Assembly: GCA_013368325.1 (NCBI GenBank)
Contig: JAACJK010000066.1
Span: 124,001-188,000, forward strand
Length of the DNA: 64,000 nucleotides
DNA from: Ephemerocybe angulata
Taxonomy: Eukaryota > Basidiomycota > Agaricomycetes > Agaricales > Psathyrellaceae
Direction of reading: 5' to 3'
Positions 44,379-56,266 of the stretch are shown here, in pieces (the first letter of the stretch is position 1; each line of letters opens with the position of its first letter). Under the pieces are notes generated by a model, which saw nothing but the letters and a program-made list of their open reading frames with translations, made no database searches and was not told the origin of the DNA. The position numbers were made by a program, and so were the translations under genes.

Positions 44379-45770
44379 TTAGATCGTCATGGATCGCGTA
44401 GGACGAGTGCAAGAAATAGTATTGACAAGGGGCTTCGCATCCATCGCTGGGGCGTCTAGGACCGCGCTGGAGAGCCGGAGATCGCGGCAGAAGCTCTGAA
44501 GACGTGCGGCGGCAGCCACGCGCGCCTCGTTCTCCGCCAACGTGGGCTGGATCGCCGCGTCCACGTTCGCCGCCACCGTGACGTCGATCCTCTTCAGCTT
44601 GTCGAAGAAGAGGGGGCCGCGCTCGACGCGCACCGAGAGGAAGCCCTCGAGCGCGCCGCACACGTCTACGACATCCTCCTCGAAGCACTGCAGACTCAGC
44701 ATCTCGATGGGAGAACCCGCGAGGTTAGATACTGTGTCCACGACGCTGTCCACAGGGAAGAACGGAGAAATGTGCAGCTTGCGCAGGCGCTGCAGCGGCG
44801 TGTCCGTGGGCTTGGCGAAAAGATGGTCCGACACCGTCGTCGCGAGCGAGAACTCGTCCACCGAGGGCCCGACGGCGCTCATGATGCGCTGCGTGCACAT
44901 CGAGTTAAAATCCTCATCCGTGCGCACGTAGCTGCCGAGATCCAGGACTTCGAGTCGGCAGGTAACGGGCGTCGTCGTCCACCGCTCGTCTCCGAGGTGC
45001 GTGTCGCGGAGAGTGAGCTTTCGGAGGGTGGGGACGCGGAGAAGGGAGGGAAGCGCGAGCTCCGAGCCGAGAATAGGGTGGTCGGGAATGTCGTCGTCTC
45101 CCAGAACAACTGGAATATCGGGGTTGCAGATTAAGTCGTCGGCGTGGCAGCCTGAGCGAGAGATGTTGTCTAGTGACAACACCCTCAAATTTTGAAGGGA
45201 AGCGGCGATGGAGACGACTAAGCGCTCGCTTCTGCAATAAGAACCGTCAGTGTTGTGTCATTGTTAACCTCAAGAAGGGACGCACAAAGGAGCTACACTC
45301 TCGTCGCCGCAATTAGAGATTTTAAGATCCTGGAGATGGCGGAGGTAGGGAAAAGGGGCTATGATGGATTTGTCCATGGATCCTTCCACCTTGAGTGCGA
45401 GTTTGGAGAGCCGTGGAGTCGCGGCCAGTAGGCTGATGACGGCCTCTGCTTGGAGCCTCGGGACTGTTGGCAGTGCATCGAGCTCATCTACCGTGCTCAG
45501 GTCCAGCTCCTCGATGTGGGTGTAGTACTCCCGCGGCACAGAGTCGAGGAAACGTTCTAAAGCCTGGAAGCTAGCCAGCTTGACCTCCTATTCCACGGGT
45601 TAGTGGTGCTTCTCAACGTCCCAACGCCACTGAACACGTACTCTGAACTTTGCGGGGACGCAGACCTGGTAAGTCCGATAATTAACGCGAGCGAACGATT
45701 CTAGATCGTCCTTGTCCAGCAAGTCGACGACCGCCAGCTTCATTTCGGTGGGTAGGAATTGCCAGGCCAT
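44379..45770 (-). CDS. F-box-like / leucine-rich hypothetical protein
   Basis: Three exons: 45770-45642, 45587-45286 and 45231-44379; phases 0 and 2 fit and give 427 residues. The N-terminus (MAWQFLPTEMKLAVVDLLDKDDL followed by SFARVNYRTYQV, shown here as two pieces) has the LPxE-helix pattern of an F-box. The remainder has repeated leucine-rich segments (LEELDLST-, LRKLTLRD-, LEVLDLGS-, LRKLHISP-, IEMLSLQC-like), consistent with an LRR-type substrate-recognition region. F-box proteins usually recruit substrates to SCF ubiquitin ligases via Skp1; that role is inferred from the family. The exon 2 donor (gtgcgt) was selected by phase; an earlier GT would give a stop. Confidence 0.78.
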
Positions 45771-46459
45771 GATGCTAAGTTGGTGGGGATGGGCGACGGT
45801 CGGATTAGGGTTTAGACAGCGTAGACGATTAGAGGACTACTAGGGGAGTAGAAGTATGAGCGGGGTCGTGGTATGGGGCTGTCAGGTGGAAAGCAAGGTC
45901 ATTTTAAAGAACCCTGCTTCGTCCGAACTCATCGTTCGACCTTGTCGGCCTCACACAATTCGTCAAAACACAAACTTGGATGATTTCAGATCGCACCCAT
46001 TTGTCAACGCCGTTATGTACGATGCTGATCTTCCCACCTCCGGATATGATGCTGTCAAATCGCAAACCTGTGCAAGTTGCCACCATCTTCGTCCGCTCCG
46101 AATCTCTCATTGCTCGATCCGTGCTTGCCACATCGCCTTTCAATTCTGCAAAGCTGCGCAAGGCCGTTCCATTGCTTTGATAGGCCAGAGACTCTTGGAA
46201 TACGGGCTTCGTCGACCGCCGCTGCGTGTGACAGGTCACTGCAAGCCCTCACGGACAACTCACGGAAACCTCATGTTACGACCCTGCTGCCTGCTCGCAC
46301 GACCGACCGTCACGGATGAAGGGAGATCCAAGTACATCTGTTGCCATATACTTCCCCAATCAATGTCTTCCAAGTTGACATTCATCCTTTGAGCGCCTTC
46401 TTCGTCGTGCACCCTGCTTCTTTCAGCCACGTTCCAAATGTTACTTGCCATTTTGCCCA
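45771..46459. other. Possible small or decayed gene, unresolved
   Basis: On the minus strand, 46460-46260 reads as a 66-codon frame starting MGKMASNIWNVAERSR with ordinary composition. A second open segment at 46258-46060 could follow, but no intron of normal length joins them cleanly. A plus-strand frame (45856-46392) overlaps both. I cannot decide between a real two-exon gene, a decayed one and chance. Confidence 0.25.
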
Positions 46460-49400
46460 TGGCAGGATGCTGCCCGCGCCCAGATCAGCTGGTGGCTCTG
46501 AATCTCGCTGATCCAAAGCCTACGGGGCTCCACTACCAGCATCAGATCTAGAGCAGTGTATCTATCAGGATCACAAGAGTGCTTTGCGGCGATCCCAGGT
46601 TCCGTCTGCAGAAGCCTCCGAGAACCATAGAGTCCCCGAGTACCCCTCTGCTCTTCCCTCCGTGCTTGGCTGCATGCCGTATAGACTGGACAGTGAATTC
46701 CGAGTGCTAGCGGACGGGATGACTCTAGCTGAGCTTGGCGCAGCCCATCCGGGAGCTAGACGACCGCAGCACTATTCAAAAGACTAGAAACACTTGAATG
46801 TCTAGGTGCGTCCTAGCGAGCGCCGTGTGTGTCGGGCTATCCCCCTGGTGATTTTCCGACACCCTCGGTCTTTGATACCTGTTACAGCGAAGCCAGCCCC
46901 TTCGCGCCGCCGTGCTGCATCTAAGCTGCGCGGGCTCGGGAGTCGAGTTCGCGCCTGGCCTGTCAAACGACCCTCGGTGTGTGGCTCGTGTTTAGGTAGC
47001 TCAACCATTCATTGAATCATTTTGTGCTCGCGGGCTTAGCGCTTTCGATCGCCCGTGCGTCGGGTGCTTCGATTCCGTCTCGATAGCCTCGGCACTTCTG
47101 CTCGCCTACTATATCAAGCTATATCAGAGGAATCTCAGGCGACATCTATTACACCACACCGAGCACACTTCCCTAGGAGCCCCTATCGTACTCCGAGGCG
47201 GGGCTTCTCCACATAACTGCAAGTACATAAGTGTCCGACCAATGGGAGACGACGCATGGTAGCGAAGTGATGCTCCTTCCAATCCGCATCACTTGCATCA
47301 TGTTGCGTCGTACATCCGCTGTGGGCGGACAAGTTCACCCAAGCTCCCGAGTGCACCTGTCCAGTGATGTGGCGGCTTTACGAGATCTGTGATTTTGCTT
47401 GGACAGCCGACGTAGCTACTTTGGAAGAGAACGCGGAGGTGCCGTGCCAGACTCGATCTGTTCGCTGATGGGGTTACGGGATATGGCATCCCGGCGCTTA
47501 AGTTACACGCCGATGACGCTGTGAGCTCTTTCTTCCATTCATCGTGGATGACGCATGAGACTCATAAACTCGAGTTTTCGTGTCGTAAAAAGTCACAGCT
47601 TGCATGAATATCTGTTACTTTTAACTGATTCATCTCGGACGCGGGCGCGATGAGGGGCGCCTCTCACATGCAATCTGACACTCTTCAAGCCGTGTTTCGA
47701 TGCTTTAAACACTGTCGAAATCTGCTGAATTTCCTCCCAAACGATCGACATCGTCATCGCGCGCTTTTGATTTGAATTTTCGGGGGGCTCGAACATCTTA
47801 GAATGACACCGAGTCATCAGCATTCAATCATTGCTTGTTCGACACTTGGATATAAACTTAGAGGATATCCGGGAGTTCCATCGATGCGATGACCGCATCG
47901 GCGTGATACAGTAGCTGTGGCTGTTGTGAGCCTGGAGCGAAGAAACGCGGAAAAGTCCAGGGGTTGGAGGCAAATTCGACAATGACCTCATGGGAGATGA
48001 CAGTGGGCGTCAAATCCAAGCACACATCTTGACCGAAGGGGTAATATCCTTGTATTGATCCCCGCTCAGTGTGCTACATGTGGGGAAAGCTAGGTTGGAG
48101 AAGGACTGTTGACTTCGTCATATACATATGCTGTGAACCTCAGCGGGATCGAGTACAATATCTTAGCTAATATTTACTGCTTTCCGCTGGGAAATTTGGC
48201 TTTGACGATGTAGAGCCCGGAGGTCTCGGAAGGGCATCTCGTTCAATGGTTGAAGAGTACTTCGTCACTGGCACTCAGCGAGAGGTAGCCCTTCGGAGCT
48301 GAAGCATGCGAGCATTGAATTACGAGCCTTAACTATGTAGATAGGCACCCCACGACTGTATTCGAGAAGCATACATACTTAGAGATTGTGGAGCTGGATC
48401 TGAGCTTGAGGGGATCAGAAGGGAGGAAGGTGTCTTGAAGGTGGATATGTGATCCGGTCGTATGTTCTGAGAGAATACTGACCCATTCAATCGGTTTATG
48501 CTTTCTGTTGATAAATAAAGAACGTACCCCAGTTCTCTGACCCTTGGGAGCGACGATCATCCGTGTTTCATTAACATGGCCCCTAACAGTAGATATTCCT
48601 TTCCTGGGATACAGAAGCCCGTCGGCCTCCTTTAGAATGCATTATAGGTGACTTCCCCCTCCAGCCATGAGGCTTGACCGAGCCTTGTGAGTGACTGGGG
48701 TTCAACCGTTTAGGGCTCCGTCTTTCTGATTTCTCAGACGAGTCCGAGTCGGGGTCGGACCGACATAAAGCACTGATCATGATTACTTAGATATCGTGAC
48801 AATATAATGCTCGGAGCTCCTAGTATACTGTATTACTAACAGAATTCTATTGCCCGCACACGTACTGCTCATGGGCGGCCTTGCGTCCAGTTGTTAGCGC
48901 CTCCACAGCACATCTTCCTGCCAGTGGGTAAGTGACAGGTCTTTACCTGGCTTAGCAGTTATATGGGGCACTTGTGGGACTCAATAGACCGATGTATCTG
49001 CACCCACGCATGGTAAGAATGACGAATCATCCTCCCGTTTCTTCAAGTGGGATGCATCATATTTGTAGGTCACATACCAGTCGGGGCACAGTCTATCCCG
49101 AGCATATGTCAGGATAAGTGCCTACACTGTCCACACAATCGCTAGGAGGCCGCGGCCAGTCTCAAAGCGGCTCAACCTCTTAGACATAGTATGGGCACGA
49201 AGATCCATAAGTTTTCATTTAAATGCAATTGAGTGTCCCTTGATACAACGTCCCAGCCCTTCCTTCGCTGTTTCTCAGCGCTAGAACTCTGTTACTTTAA
49301 CCAAAAATAAGCGTGTCGTCCAAACTTGACTCCGTGCTGATAACCGAGTTTTGACATTCCTCACTCCCGAAGTCAACGCCCGTAACGCGTAACACAGTGA

Positions 49401-50501
49401 CCGTAACCGAACCGTAACATATGTGTGCCAGCTTCACTTTTCGCTCTCTGATTCTGAATCCAGTGCGGTTCGGTACCGACGGTACCATCGAGACCTGGGT
49501 TCGCTCAAGACATTCTCCGGGCCCTTTCCTGGCACTGTATATTCTATCTACATTATCTTTCACCATCGTTTCAGTGAGTGAATTTGGTGAAGCCAACTCT
49601 TCCGTATACCCCGAAGCTTTCCTTGACGTCGACATGGAGATGAAGTAATTAAAAGGGTGAATGTCGGACTTTTTTCATGTCACAACGCACAACAATATGG
49701 GGGGAGGTTTACATATGTAACGAAACTTTCGATGAAAGTCCAAATTTCTGTATCTCGCCGTGTCCGGCTTTGCGCTGAGAACACACACGTATCAGAAACG
49801 AATGGTGTCGAGCAACTAGGCAGATTGTATCATTGTAAAGACATATCGCCAGAAAGGGACCCAGTTTGAACCGGATGCGCTTTTTATGACAATAATTGGT
49901 GTCGGACCTGGGGAGTCGTCGCCAGGAACCATTAAGCGAAGCCTGTTGTCGGCTACTTTGGACTCGATACGTAGCATGCGGGCGCCAATGGGTGCCCCCA
50001 GCGCTCGGCAGATGCCGAGACCAGACCCAGGAGCAATGGCGTTTCGGCGGAGGCAGGATCCAGAACAGAATAGAACTTGGATTGTGATACTTAGCGACAC
50101 AGTCCTTCCCCAGTCCTTCCCCATAAGCATCACACTTACCACATGCTGTACTGACAATTGATTGCCCAGGACCTCTTCTCTTCGGATATCATTTGGATAT
50201 CATTGTCGAAGACGATGTGCCTCGGGAACCAGTGTAGAGCGCGGTGGAAATGGCGACTCGAGCGCTCGACGCTTACTAGGCCTGGGGCGACTACACATCT
50301 CTCAAGGGAAGGCTAAATTACGCTAAACAAGGCTCAAGCGAACAGTGGTCGGGCCCATCCGAAAGGTATACATACCTTTCCCAGACTTGTTACGAAATGT
50401 ACTGTATGTGCTGGGAACTGATGATGTGAAAAGCGACGTCGGTTAGATAATGCACAGTCTGGTCGAACAAGTCCTTGAACAGAACTCCGAGCAGTCTATG
50501 A
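46460..50501. other. Gene-poor stretch
   Basis: About 4 kb with only short open frames on both strands and no splice-supported continuation. A minus-strand frame at 50157-49816 has plausible protein composition (LMVPGDDSPGPTPIIVI) but no recognisable family and no clear start, so it is left uncalled. No transposon termini or long repeats seen. Confidence 0.5.
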
Positions 50502-50510
50502 TATATATAA
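50502..50510 (+). promoter_or_regulatory. TATA box of the Galpha gene
   Basis: TATATATAA lies about 60 bp before the ATG at 50571, with a CT-rich leader between them (ctctctccctcaccctcc), the usual fungal arrangement. Confidence 0.6.
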
Positions 50511-50570
50511 GCCCGACAGCTCGAACTCTCCCTTATTATATACTCTCTCCCTCACCCTCCGCGACACGAC

Positions 50571-53134
50571 ATGGCTAGGACTAGACGCCAGGACACCACT
50601 TACGACCCTTTGGACCGGATTCTAGCACCCCCTCCTGACGAAACGTACCAACAGCGAGAGGTTCGGCTCGACAAGGAGAGAGAGGCCAAGACAGTGTCGG
50701 ACGCCATTGATCAGCAGCTTGAGGCAGAACGGGTGGCTGCGAAGAAGGGACCGAGACCTGTCAAAGTTCTATTACTCGGTGAGCCTATCAGACTTCTCAG
50801 ACCACTTCATTTCGTTGTGCTGGACTGACACCTGGAACATGCAACACAGGACAGAGCGAGTCGGGTGCGTTGCGTCCTATCTGCCAGCTGGCTGGACCTA
50901 TCTAACGTCTCTCAAGGGAAATCAACCACACTGAAGAGTAAGCTTGCCCCCGTTATATTGGATGCCGGACCATGTCGTGACCTATGCTTTCTTAGACTTC
51001 CAGCTAATGTACGAGCCCAAAGTGCGTACCATTCCATTCTCCGTCATTGGCGTACTGATGACCGACCATTTGTGGTTCAGGCGTTTCGATTAGAGCGAGC
51101 ATCTTGGCGGGCAGTCATCCACCTGAATGTCGTCCGGTCCTTCCACCATATCCTGGACGCCATCACGCGGTCTCACAAAGCGGATAACAACCCCTCCGTC
51201 GTCACCTTTTCCTCTCTAGAGGACCATCCTACCATTCCACTGGAGCTCCTCGACAGGAAAGCGCGTCTCTCCAAGCTGTTCATTATTGAAAACATCTTGA
51301 TTCAACGGTTGACGCCGACAGGGTCTGGAGAGACCGAGGCTACACAACGAACGTCGGATTCCGATCGAGCGCAACATCAGAAAGGAGAGATAGCAGTTAA
51401 CTCGGCCAGGCCGTGGAAGCAGACCATCACCCAGCTCGTCCATCGCACAGGTCCTGAAGGTGGTAACGATGAATCGGACGGAATTGATTGGGACAACCCA
51501 GAAGATCCTGGACGCGTTCTGCACGAGCTCTCGGGGGATATGATCAAACTCTGGAATGATCCTATCACTCAGCGAATATTGGAGAAGCAAACCATAAGGC
51601 TGCAAGACCTCGCTGGGTTGTACGTATACTTCATCTGATTCACAAGCCAGCGGCATGCAGTGAGAGCTCCGAGCACTGGCACCCATCCGTTTATCTATCT
51701 CAGCCTGTTGCCAGTCTGTTGTACTGATGATCCACCTCTCGTGCCATTCTGGCCGCCACCTGGCACCTTCTACAGCTTCCTAGATCAACTCGAAAGAGTA
51801 ACAGCCCCGCGCTATATCCCCTCGGATGGTATGTGCCCCCTTACCTCCCTCTTCCTCCGCCATGGGAGCAGCGAAGGTGATGCAGACCTGTCTCGCACTT
51901 TCTAGATGATATCCTCAAGGCACGCCTGAAAACGTTGGGTAAGTAGGAGGCAGGAAATCTTTCTCCGACGCGTTGTGGCTAGACAATCGGTCACTTACGA
52001 CCACTTACGACTTGGTAATTGCTAGGCGTCACGGAACACCGGTTTACCTTGGCAAATCGTGGGTCGTCTCCCTTATCTCGAGATCATATGTGATACTCAG
52101 AGGGCGGCATCCAGCTGGGTCAATAAGTCGCGATTGGAGAGTCTTCGACGTAGGGGGACATCGGTCTCAGGTGAGTGTGATATCGTCAACCCCCCATCTT
52201 CCTTCATCTGACAAATTGCCCTGAATTATCCCTTCTATGACAGCGAGGTAAGACGCTCGTCCTCGGCATAACGTTTCCGCCGGCGCTGTCTGATCGAAGA
52301 CTTTGAATCATTTCGACTGATGTCTGGTATACAGCGGCATGGATACCATATTTCGACGACATGGACAGTATAATCTTTCTAGCCCCCATAAGGTACGTTC
52401 CAAGTGGTCCGTGAGCAGGTTCTTCAAGGAAGTGATACCTCCTCATCCAGCTGCTTCGATCAAACCCTCGCAGAAGACTCGAAGGTTAACAGACTGGTGG
52501 GATATTTTGTCGGTATCCATCCGCGCTGTAGTCTCACCGTCAAGCGCAGGCCGACTCCGTCACTCTCTGGTCCGAGATCTCAACAAATCCTCTTCTAAAA
52601 AGCTCGAACTTCATCCTTTTCCTGAACAAGACCGACATTTTCCGCCGTAAGCTGGATGCCGGCGTCAAGCTGGCAGACTACATCGTCTCGTATGGGAAAC
52701 GGCCAAACAACTTCGAGAGTACAACGACATGTCAGTCTCATCCTCCTTGTGCTTCCAGGCGTATGGTTCATGGCTGACCCCGCGCTTCTGCACTCAGATA
52801 TCCGGAAAAAGTTCGGCAAGTTGCTTCAGCTGTTTCTCAGCGTCTAATTCGTCTGATCGTGCGCAGCCGACATCCAGAAGGATAAGTCACCGGTACCACG
52901 AATATTCTATTGCCATTTAACGACTGTAACAGTGGGTCTTCTGCTCATGTGCTCTCGCAGAACATCGCTGATTAGACTTCAAAGGACCCCGCCTCGACAC
53001 GAAGTATTCTCGCTAGCTGTGAGTTCCTTAACCTAACGCACGCTGATAGTTATCTAACCTGGGCTTGCCCTTTCCCGTTAGTGAAAGAAATGCTCATGAG
53101 ACGCAACCTCGCCAAGACCGACCTAGCCCTTTAA
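50571..53134 (+). CDS. Heterotrimeric G-protein alpha subunit, divergent
   Basis: Seventeen exons are inferred: 50571-50778, 50850-50864, 50917-50937, 50996-51021, 51081-51616, 51776-51828, 51906-51938, 52026-52058, 52115-52170, 52244-52247, 52335-52392, 52451-52496, 52550-52730, 52798-52815, 52867-52931, 52976-53018 and 53082-53134. All phases agree; the product is 482 residues. Family hallmarks are the P-loop GQSESGKST (70-78), NFQLMYEPKAFRLERASW, DVGGHRSQ (320-327) with the catalytic Gln, WIPYFDDMDSIIFLAPIS, and NKTD (389-392) for guanine specificity. The switch I Arg and Thr and a canonical TCAT box are not evident. A 4-nt exon (cgag) completes the QRAAW stretch, and the intron after 52815 starts with GC. 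Galpha subunits bind GTP at the plasma membrane and relay receptor signals; divergent copies are common in mushrooms. Confidence 0.88.
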
Positions 53135-53493
53135 TGCAATCACCAACTCCATCTATCGTCATTTCCTACTTCTTCCCTCATCGTCCCACCCATTGGCCCA
53201 CACCGCTTCTGTCCGTGACAGAGCTGTATTCATTTACACAAATCTTATAATTTATAATTAATTACTCGGTATCCCCAGTTGCCTCTAGTAAGGAGGAGTC
53301 CATGAGAGGTGGGGTCGTAGTAGGCGAGTGCCAACAGGGCTCCCATTGGTGGTGGTCTAGTATCTAGCCTCTTCGTGACTAGTAAGTAGGACATGTTACG
53401 TTCCCTAATTCACCTCTACGGTCCGCTACACTATGTAGTCAATAGGAATCCAAGTTAACCTTCCCCTGCCAGCACATCGAAGTGAACCCAGTA
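53135..53493. other. 3' flanks of convergent genes
   Basis: This stretch separates the ends of the Galpha gene (plus) and family M member 2 (minus). No further feature is visible beyond an AT-rich patch at about 53245-53265. Confidence 0.6.
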
Positions 53494-54742
53494 TCAGCTT
53501 TCTCCACCCAACTCGTTCTCGCTATCCTTCGTCGTAGCGCCACGGGCAAACATAAGTGGCTGAGATATCATCTCGGGCTCCGACGCATCGCCATAGTTCT
53601 GCCTATCCCAGGCCCATCCCCTCATAATCCTAAATGTCATAATCTGGGGGCACAGCGCCTAGATGTCAATGAGTTCACATGAGCACCATAAACGCAGATG
53701 GAAAGGAGAGGGAGAATCACGCACGCAAAATGCATACCAAATGGTGTTAAATACATAGTTCCAATAGTACCCTGAAGCCATCGTAACGCCTGCTGCGATC
53801 CCTGCAGCTGCAAGCGGAAGACTTGATTCCGCAAGGATCGACACGACCCCCATGTACCCTCCGCGGACCTTCGAATTCCCGTGCGTCATTTTTGTCCATA
53901 CCCCACTTCTACTCTTCTCTTTGGAACGTCCCGTGTGGTTTTCCATGTTCTTGGCAAGACGATGTTGAGCGATTAAGAGTTTGAAAATGATAAGAGAAGT
54001 GACGACAACGTTTACTGCGACGGAGAGGAAGAACCAGGTAGCAGTCAGCGATGTTATTGTCCTTTCGCCGAGAGCGACGAGTCCTGTGGATCGGATGGTG
54101 ACAAATGCTGCTGGAATTCCTGTCCCTGGAACCAATAAGCGTCACATCGCAACCCCACACGAGGAGATGGTGTACCTATCGATGCGAGTTCCAGGAGCAC
54201 AGGGAGAGCCAGAACCCACAAGCGGTCTGAGTAGAGAATGTAGCATCGATAAATCTACTCAAGTTGCCCAAGTGAGTATCTGTATCAGTTAAACGAATGC
54301 AGGTGCTGAGTTAAGACCACTCGCCATAGTAGAATTCGACACCACGCTGGTTACAATCTGGATCATCGAATCGGTAGTAGAGGCAACCTCCAACTTGGAC
54401 TTCATCTCTTCCTCGGTCAGCGACACGGACCCAAACGACATCACAGTCTTCACGATATACGTATCGATCGTCGCATGAACGACGTAGATCAAACATAGAG
54501 CAAGGCTGAGCAGGAGGAAGGGCAGTTTGGTCTTTCGGACCTCGGAAGGGAGGCGGAGGAAAGAAATGAGAGTAACGCCTGCGAGACACAGACTGAGACC
54601 TGTCCGAGTTGCCAGATGGTAGATCAGGGAATTGTTCTTTGCCATTGGGGTTGGCACTCGACGCACCTCCAGCTACGAAATCCAGATTGATTGCGATGAA
54701 GAGTGAGTGTAGATACGCGAGCGCAATCTCAGCATCGTCCAT
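53494..54742 (-). CDS. Multi-pass membrane protein, family M member 2
   Basis: Five exons: 54742-54667, 54599-54325, 54254-54176, 54125-53725 and 53658-53494; 331 residues. Exons 2 and 3 (275 and 79 nt) equal those of the gene at 41966-43020. The exon 2 donor is ATG/GCGAGT, a GC donor: the paralogue at 42 kb has gtaagc and the pseudogene at 55 kb has gtgagc at the same codon, and only this position keeps the frame into IYRCYILYSDRLWVLALPV. Other shared motifs are GLSLCL, ESSLPLAAAG and ALCPQIMTFRIMRGWAW. About six to seven hydrophobic helices are visible. The longer loop before ESSLPLAAAG is basic. Function is unknown. Confidence 0.8.
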
Positions 54743-55408
54743 TATGCTGAGTTGTTGTTGGCACCACTAGCAGAAGCAGGGTCTCCCCAAGATGAAATTC
54801 AAAGAGAGACGGGGGAAGGGATAGGGAAACAGGAAAAGTGCATGGGAGGAAGGATCGACACACCAAGCGCCAAGGCATATTATATCCGTTTGGACAGCGC
54901 CCATCCAGGATTCTGCTCAGCAGTCATAGTGAAACTTGGTGTGGACCCCGGAGTCACAAAATCCCCGGGAGGATTACGGGATATGGTCGCCTTGAGGCTT
55001 GAGTGGTGGTCAGTGAAGGAAGAAGTGAAGGCCATGCCTGCGAGTATCACTAGGGCAATCATGTATGCCAATCACCAAAGGTGACAATGTTCATCTGTCA
55101 ATGCATCGCCGAAAGCTCGTCATCCCGGACCATATATGGAATACAGAGCCAATCACCCGACGGATCCACTGTTAGAAAGATGGAGGGAAGGTAACTCGGC
55201 GACGATGAAGATGCGAAATGGGCAATATATGAAGCCTTCCCGATCGATCATTGACGCACCTCAGTGGCAAGCGACTGCTCTAAGTTCATCCCGCAACTCA
55301 TTCCCCCCATTCGACAGTACCGGACACGACTTCGCAACGCCTTCCTTAACGATCTTCAGGCTCACCCAGGAAAATATTATCCGAATATCCTCTCCGAGTC
55401 CAGCTCAC
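54743..55408. other. Intergenic region with possible membrane-protein relic
   Basis: A minus-strand frame at 55071-54880 begins MAYMIALVILAGMAF and may be a further relic of the neighbouring membrane-protein family, but similarity is too weak to call. Otherwise nothing is visible. Confidence 0.4.
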
Positions 55409-55751
55409 CATAGTACAGTTCGATACTACATTCGTCACAATCTGCATCGTTGAAGCCGTCGCCTTAACTCTTTGTATGACAGAGTTCAGTTGCCGACGAG
55501 GCCACACAAGAAAAGGCTGAGCAACAGGAAAGGCATTTTGGTCTTCCGGACCTCGAGCGGGAGGCCGAGGAAGCATGAGAGCGTCACGGATGCCAGACAC
55601 AAACTAAGACCTGATAAATCACAATGAGATGATATTGCAATCCTTGGGTGCTCTTGAATGGCGTCGACTCACCAATGGCGAAGGACGCCAGATTGACGGT
55701 GATGATAAGTGGGCGTAGCAATAAGAATAGCACCTTGTAGTTGCTGTTCAT
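55409..55751 (-). pseudogene. Truncated pseudogene of membrane family M
   Basis: Exon 1 (55751-55673) and exon 2 (55610-55409) match family M: a hydrophobic start, then GLSLCLASVTLSCFLG, LEVRKTKMPFLLLSL and MQIVTNVVSNCTM up to a gtgagc donor. Exon 2 is 202 nt instead of 275, so 73 nt are missing; this shifts the frame and gives a stop at 55486-55488. Exons 3-5 (IYRC... and RGxAW segments) are absent downstream. It sits directly upstream of member 2 in the same orientation, indicating a tandem duplicate that decayed. Confidence 0.75.
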
Positions 55752-56266
55752 CGTGACGAAACATTCGAGTCTCAGGAGAGCTATCCAGGAGACAACGTAG
55801 TAGACAAAACCGTTCTCGAAGCAAGAGCCCCAGTCCGATAAATGGGATATAAGTACCCATTCGAACGCCGCCCATTCAGGGTCGTCTCTGGATGACACGG
55901 ATACTAGGGTGTCAGTAGGTGTGGGCATGTGTGGACACCGGCAGCGCATCCAAGGATGTGAGCGACCGGATTGAATGTGGCACCGAGCGTCCATACGGGA
56001 TGTGGATGTTCGCGAGGCGGTAGGTCAGTGAAGGGGGGGGAGTAATTGAGCACCTTACGGGTGACATGCGTAAGAAACAGGGGCCGTGCGATACCTAGAA
56101 GCTACTCTTGCCAAGCTTTGAACATTGCGAAGTTCGAATAAGTATCATTTCAGATGAGGCAGAAAGGGTGTTTGCTACAATGCAGGATGGCACGTAAGTC
56201 AGCACGGGTGATGAATGAGGGGATCCTGAGCATTAGCTGAGGAAAATAGTGCACACCGTCTCGCCA
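55752..56266. other. Intergenic region
   Basis: Open minus-strand sequence continues upstream of the pseudogene start but shows no family similarity. Nothing else can be supported here. Confidence 0.5.

Noticed and set aside
49816..50157. Minus-strand 113-codon frame with plausible composition
   Set aside because: No recognisable motif, no convincing start context and no exon partners, so it is not called as a gene.
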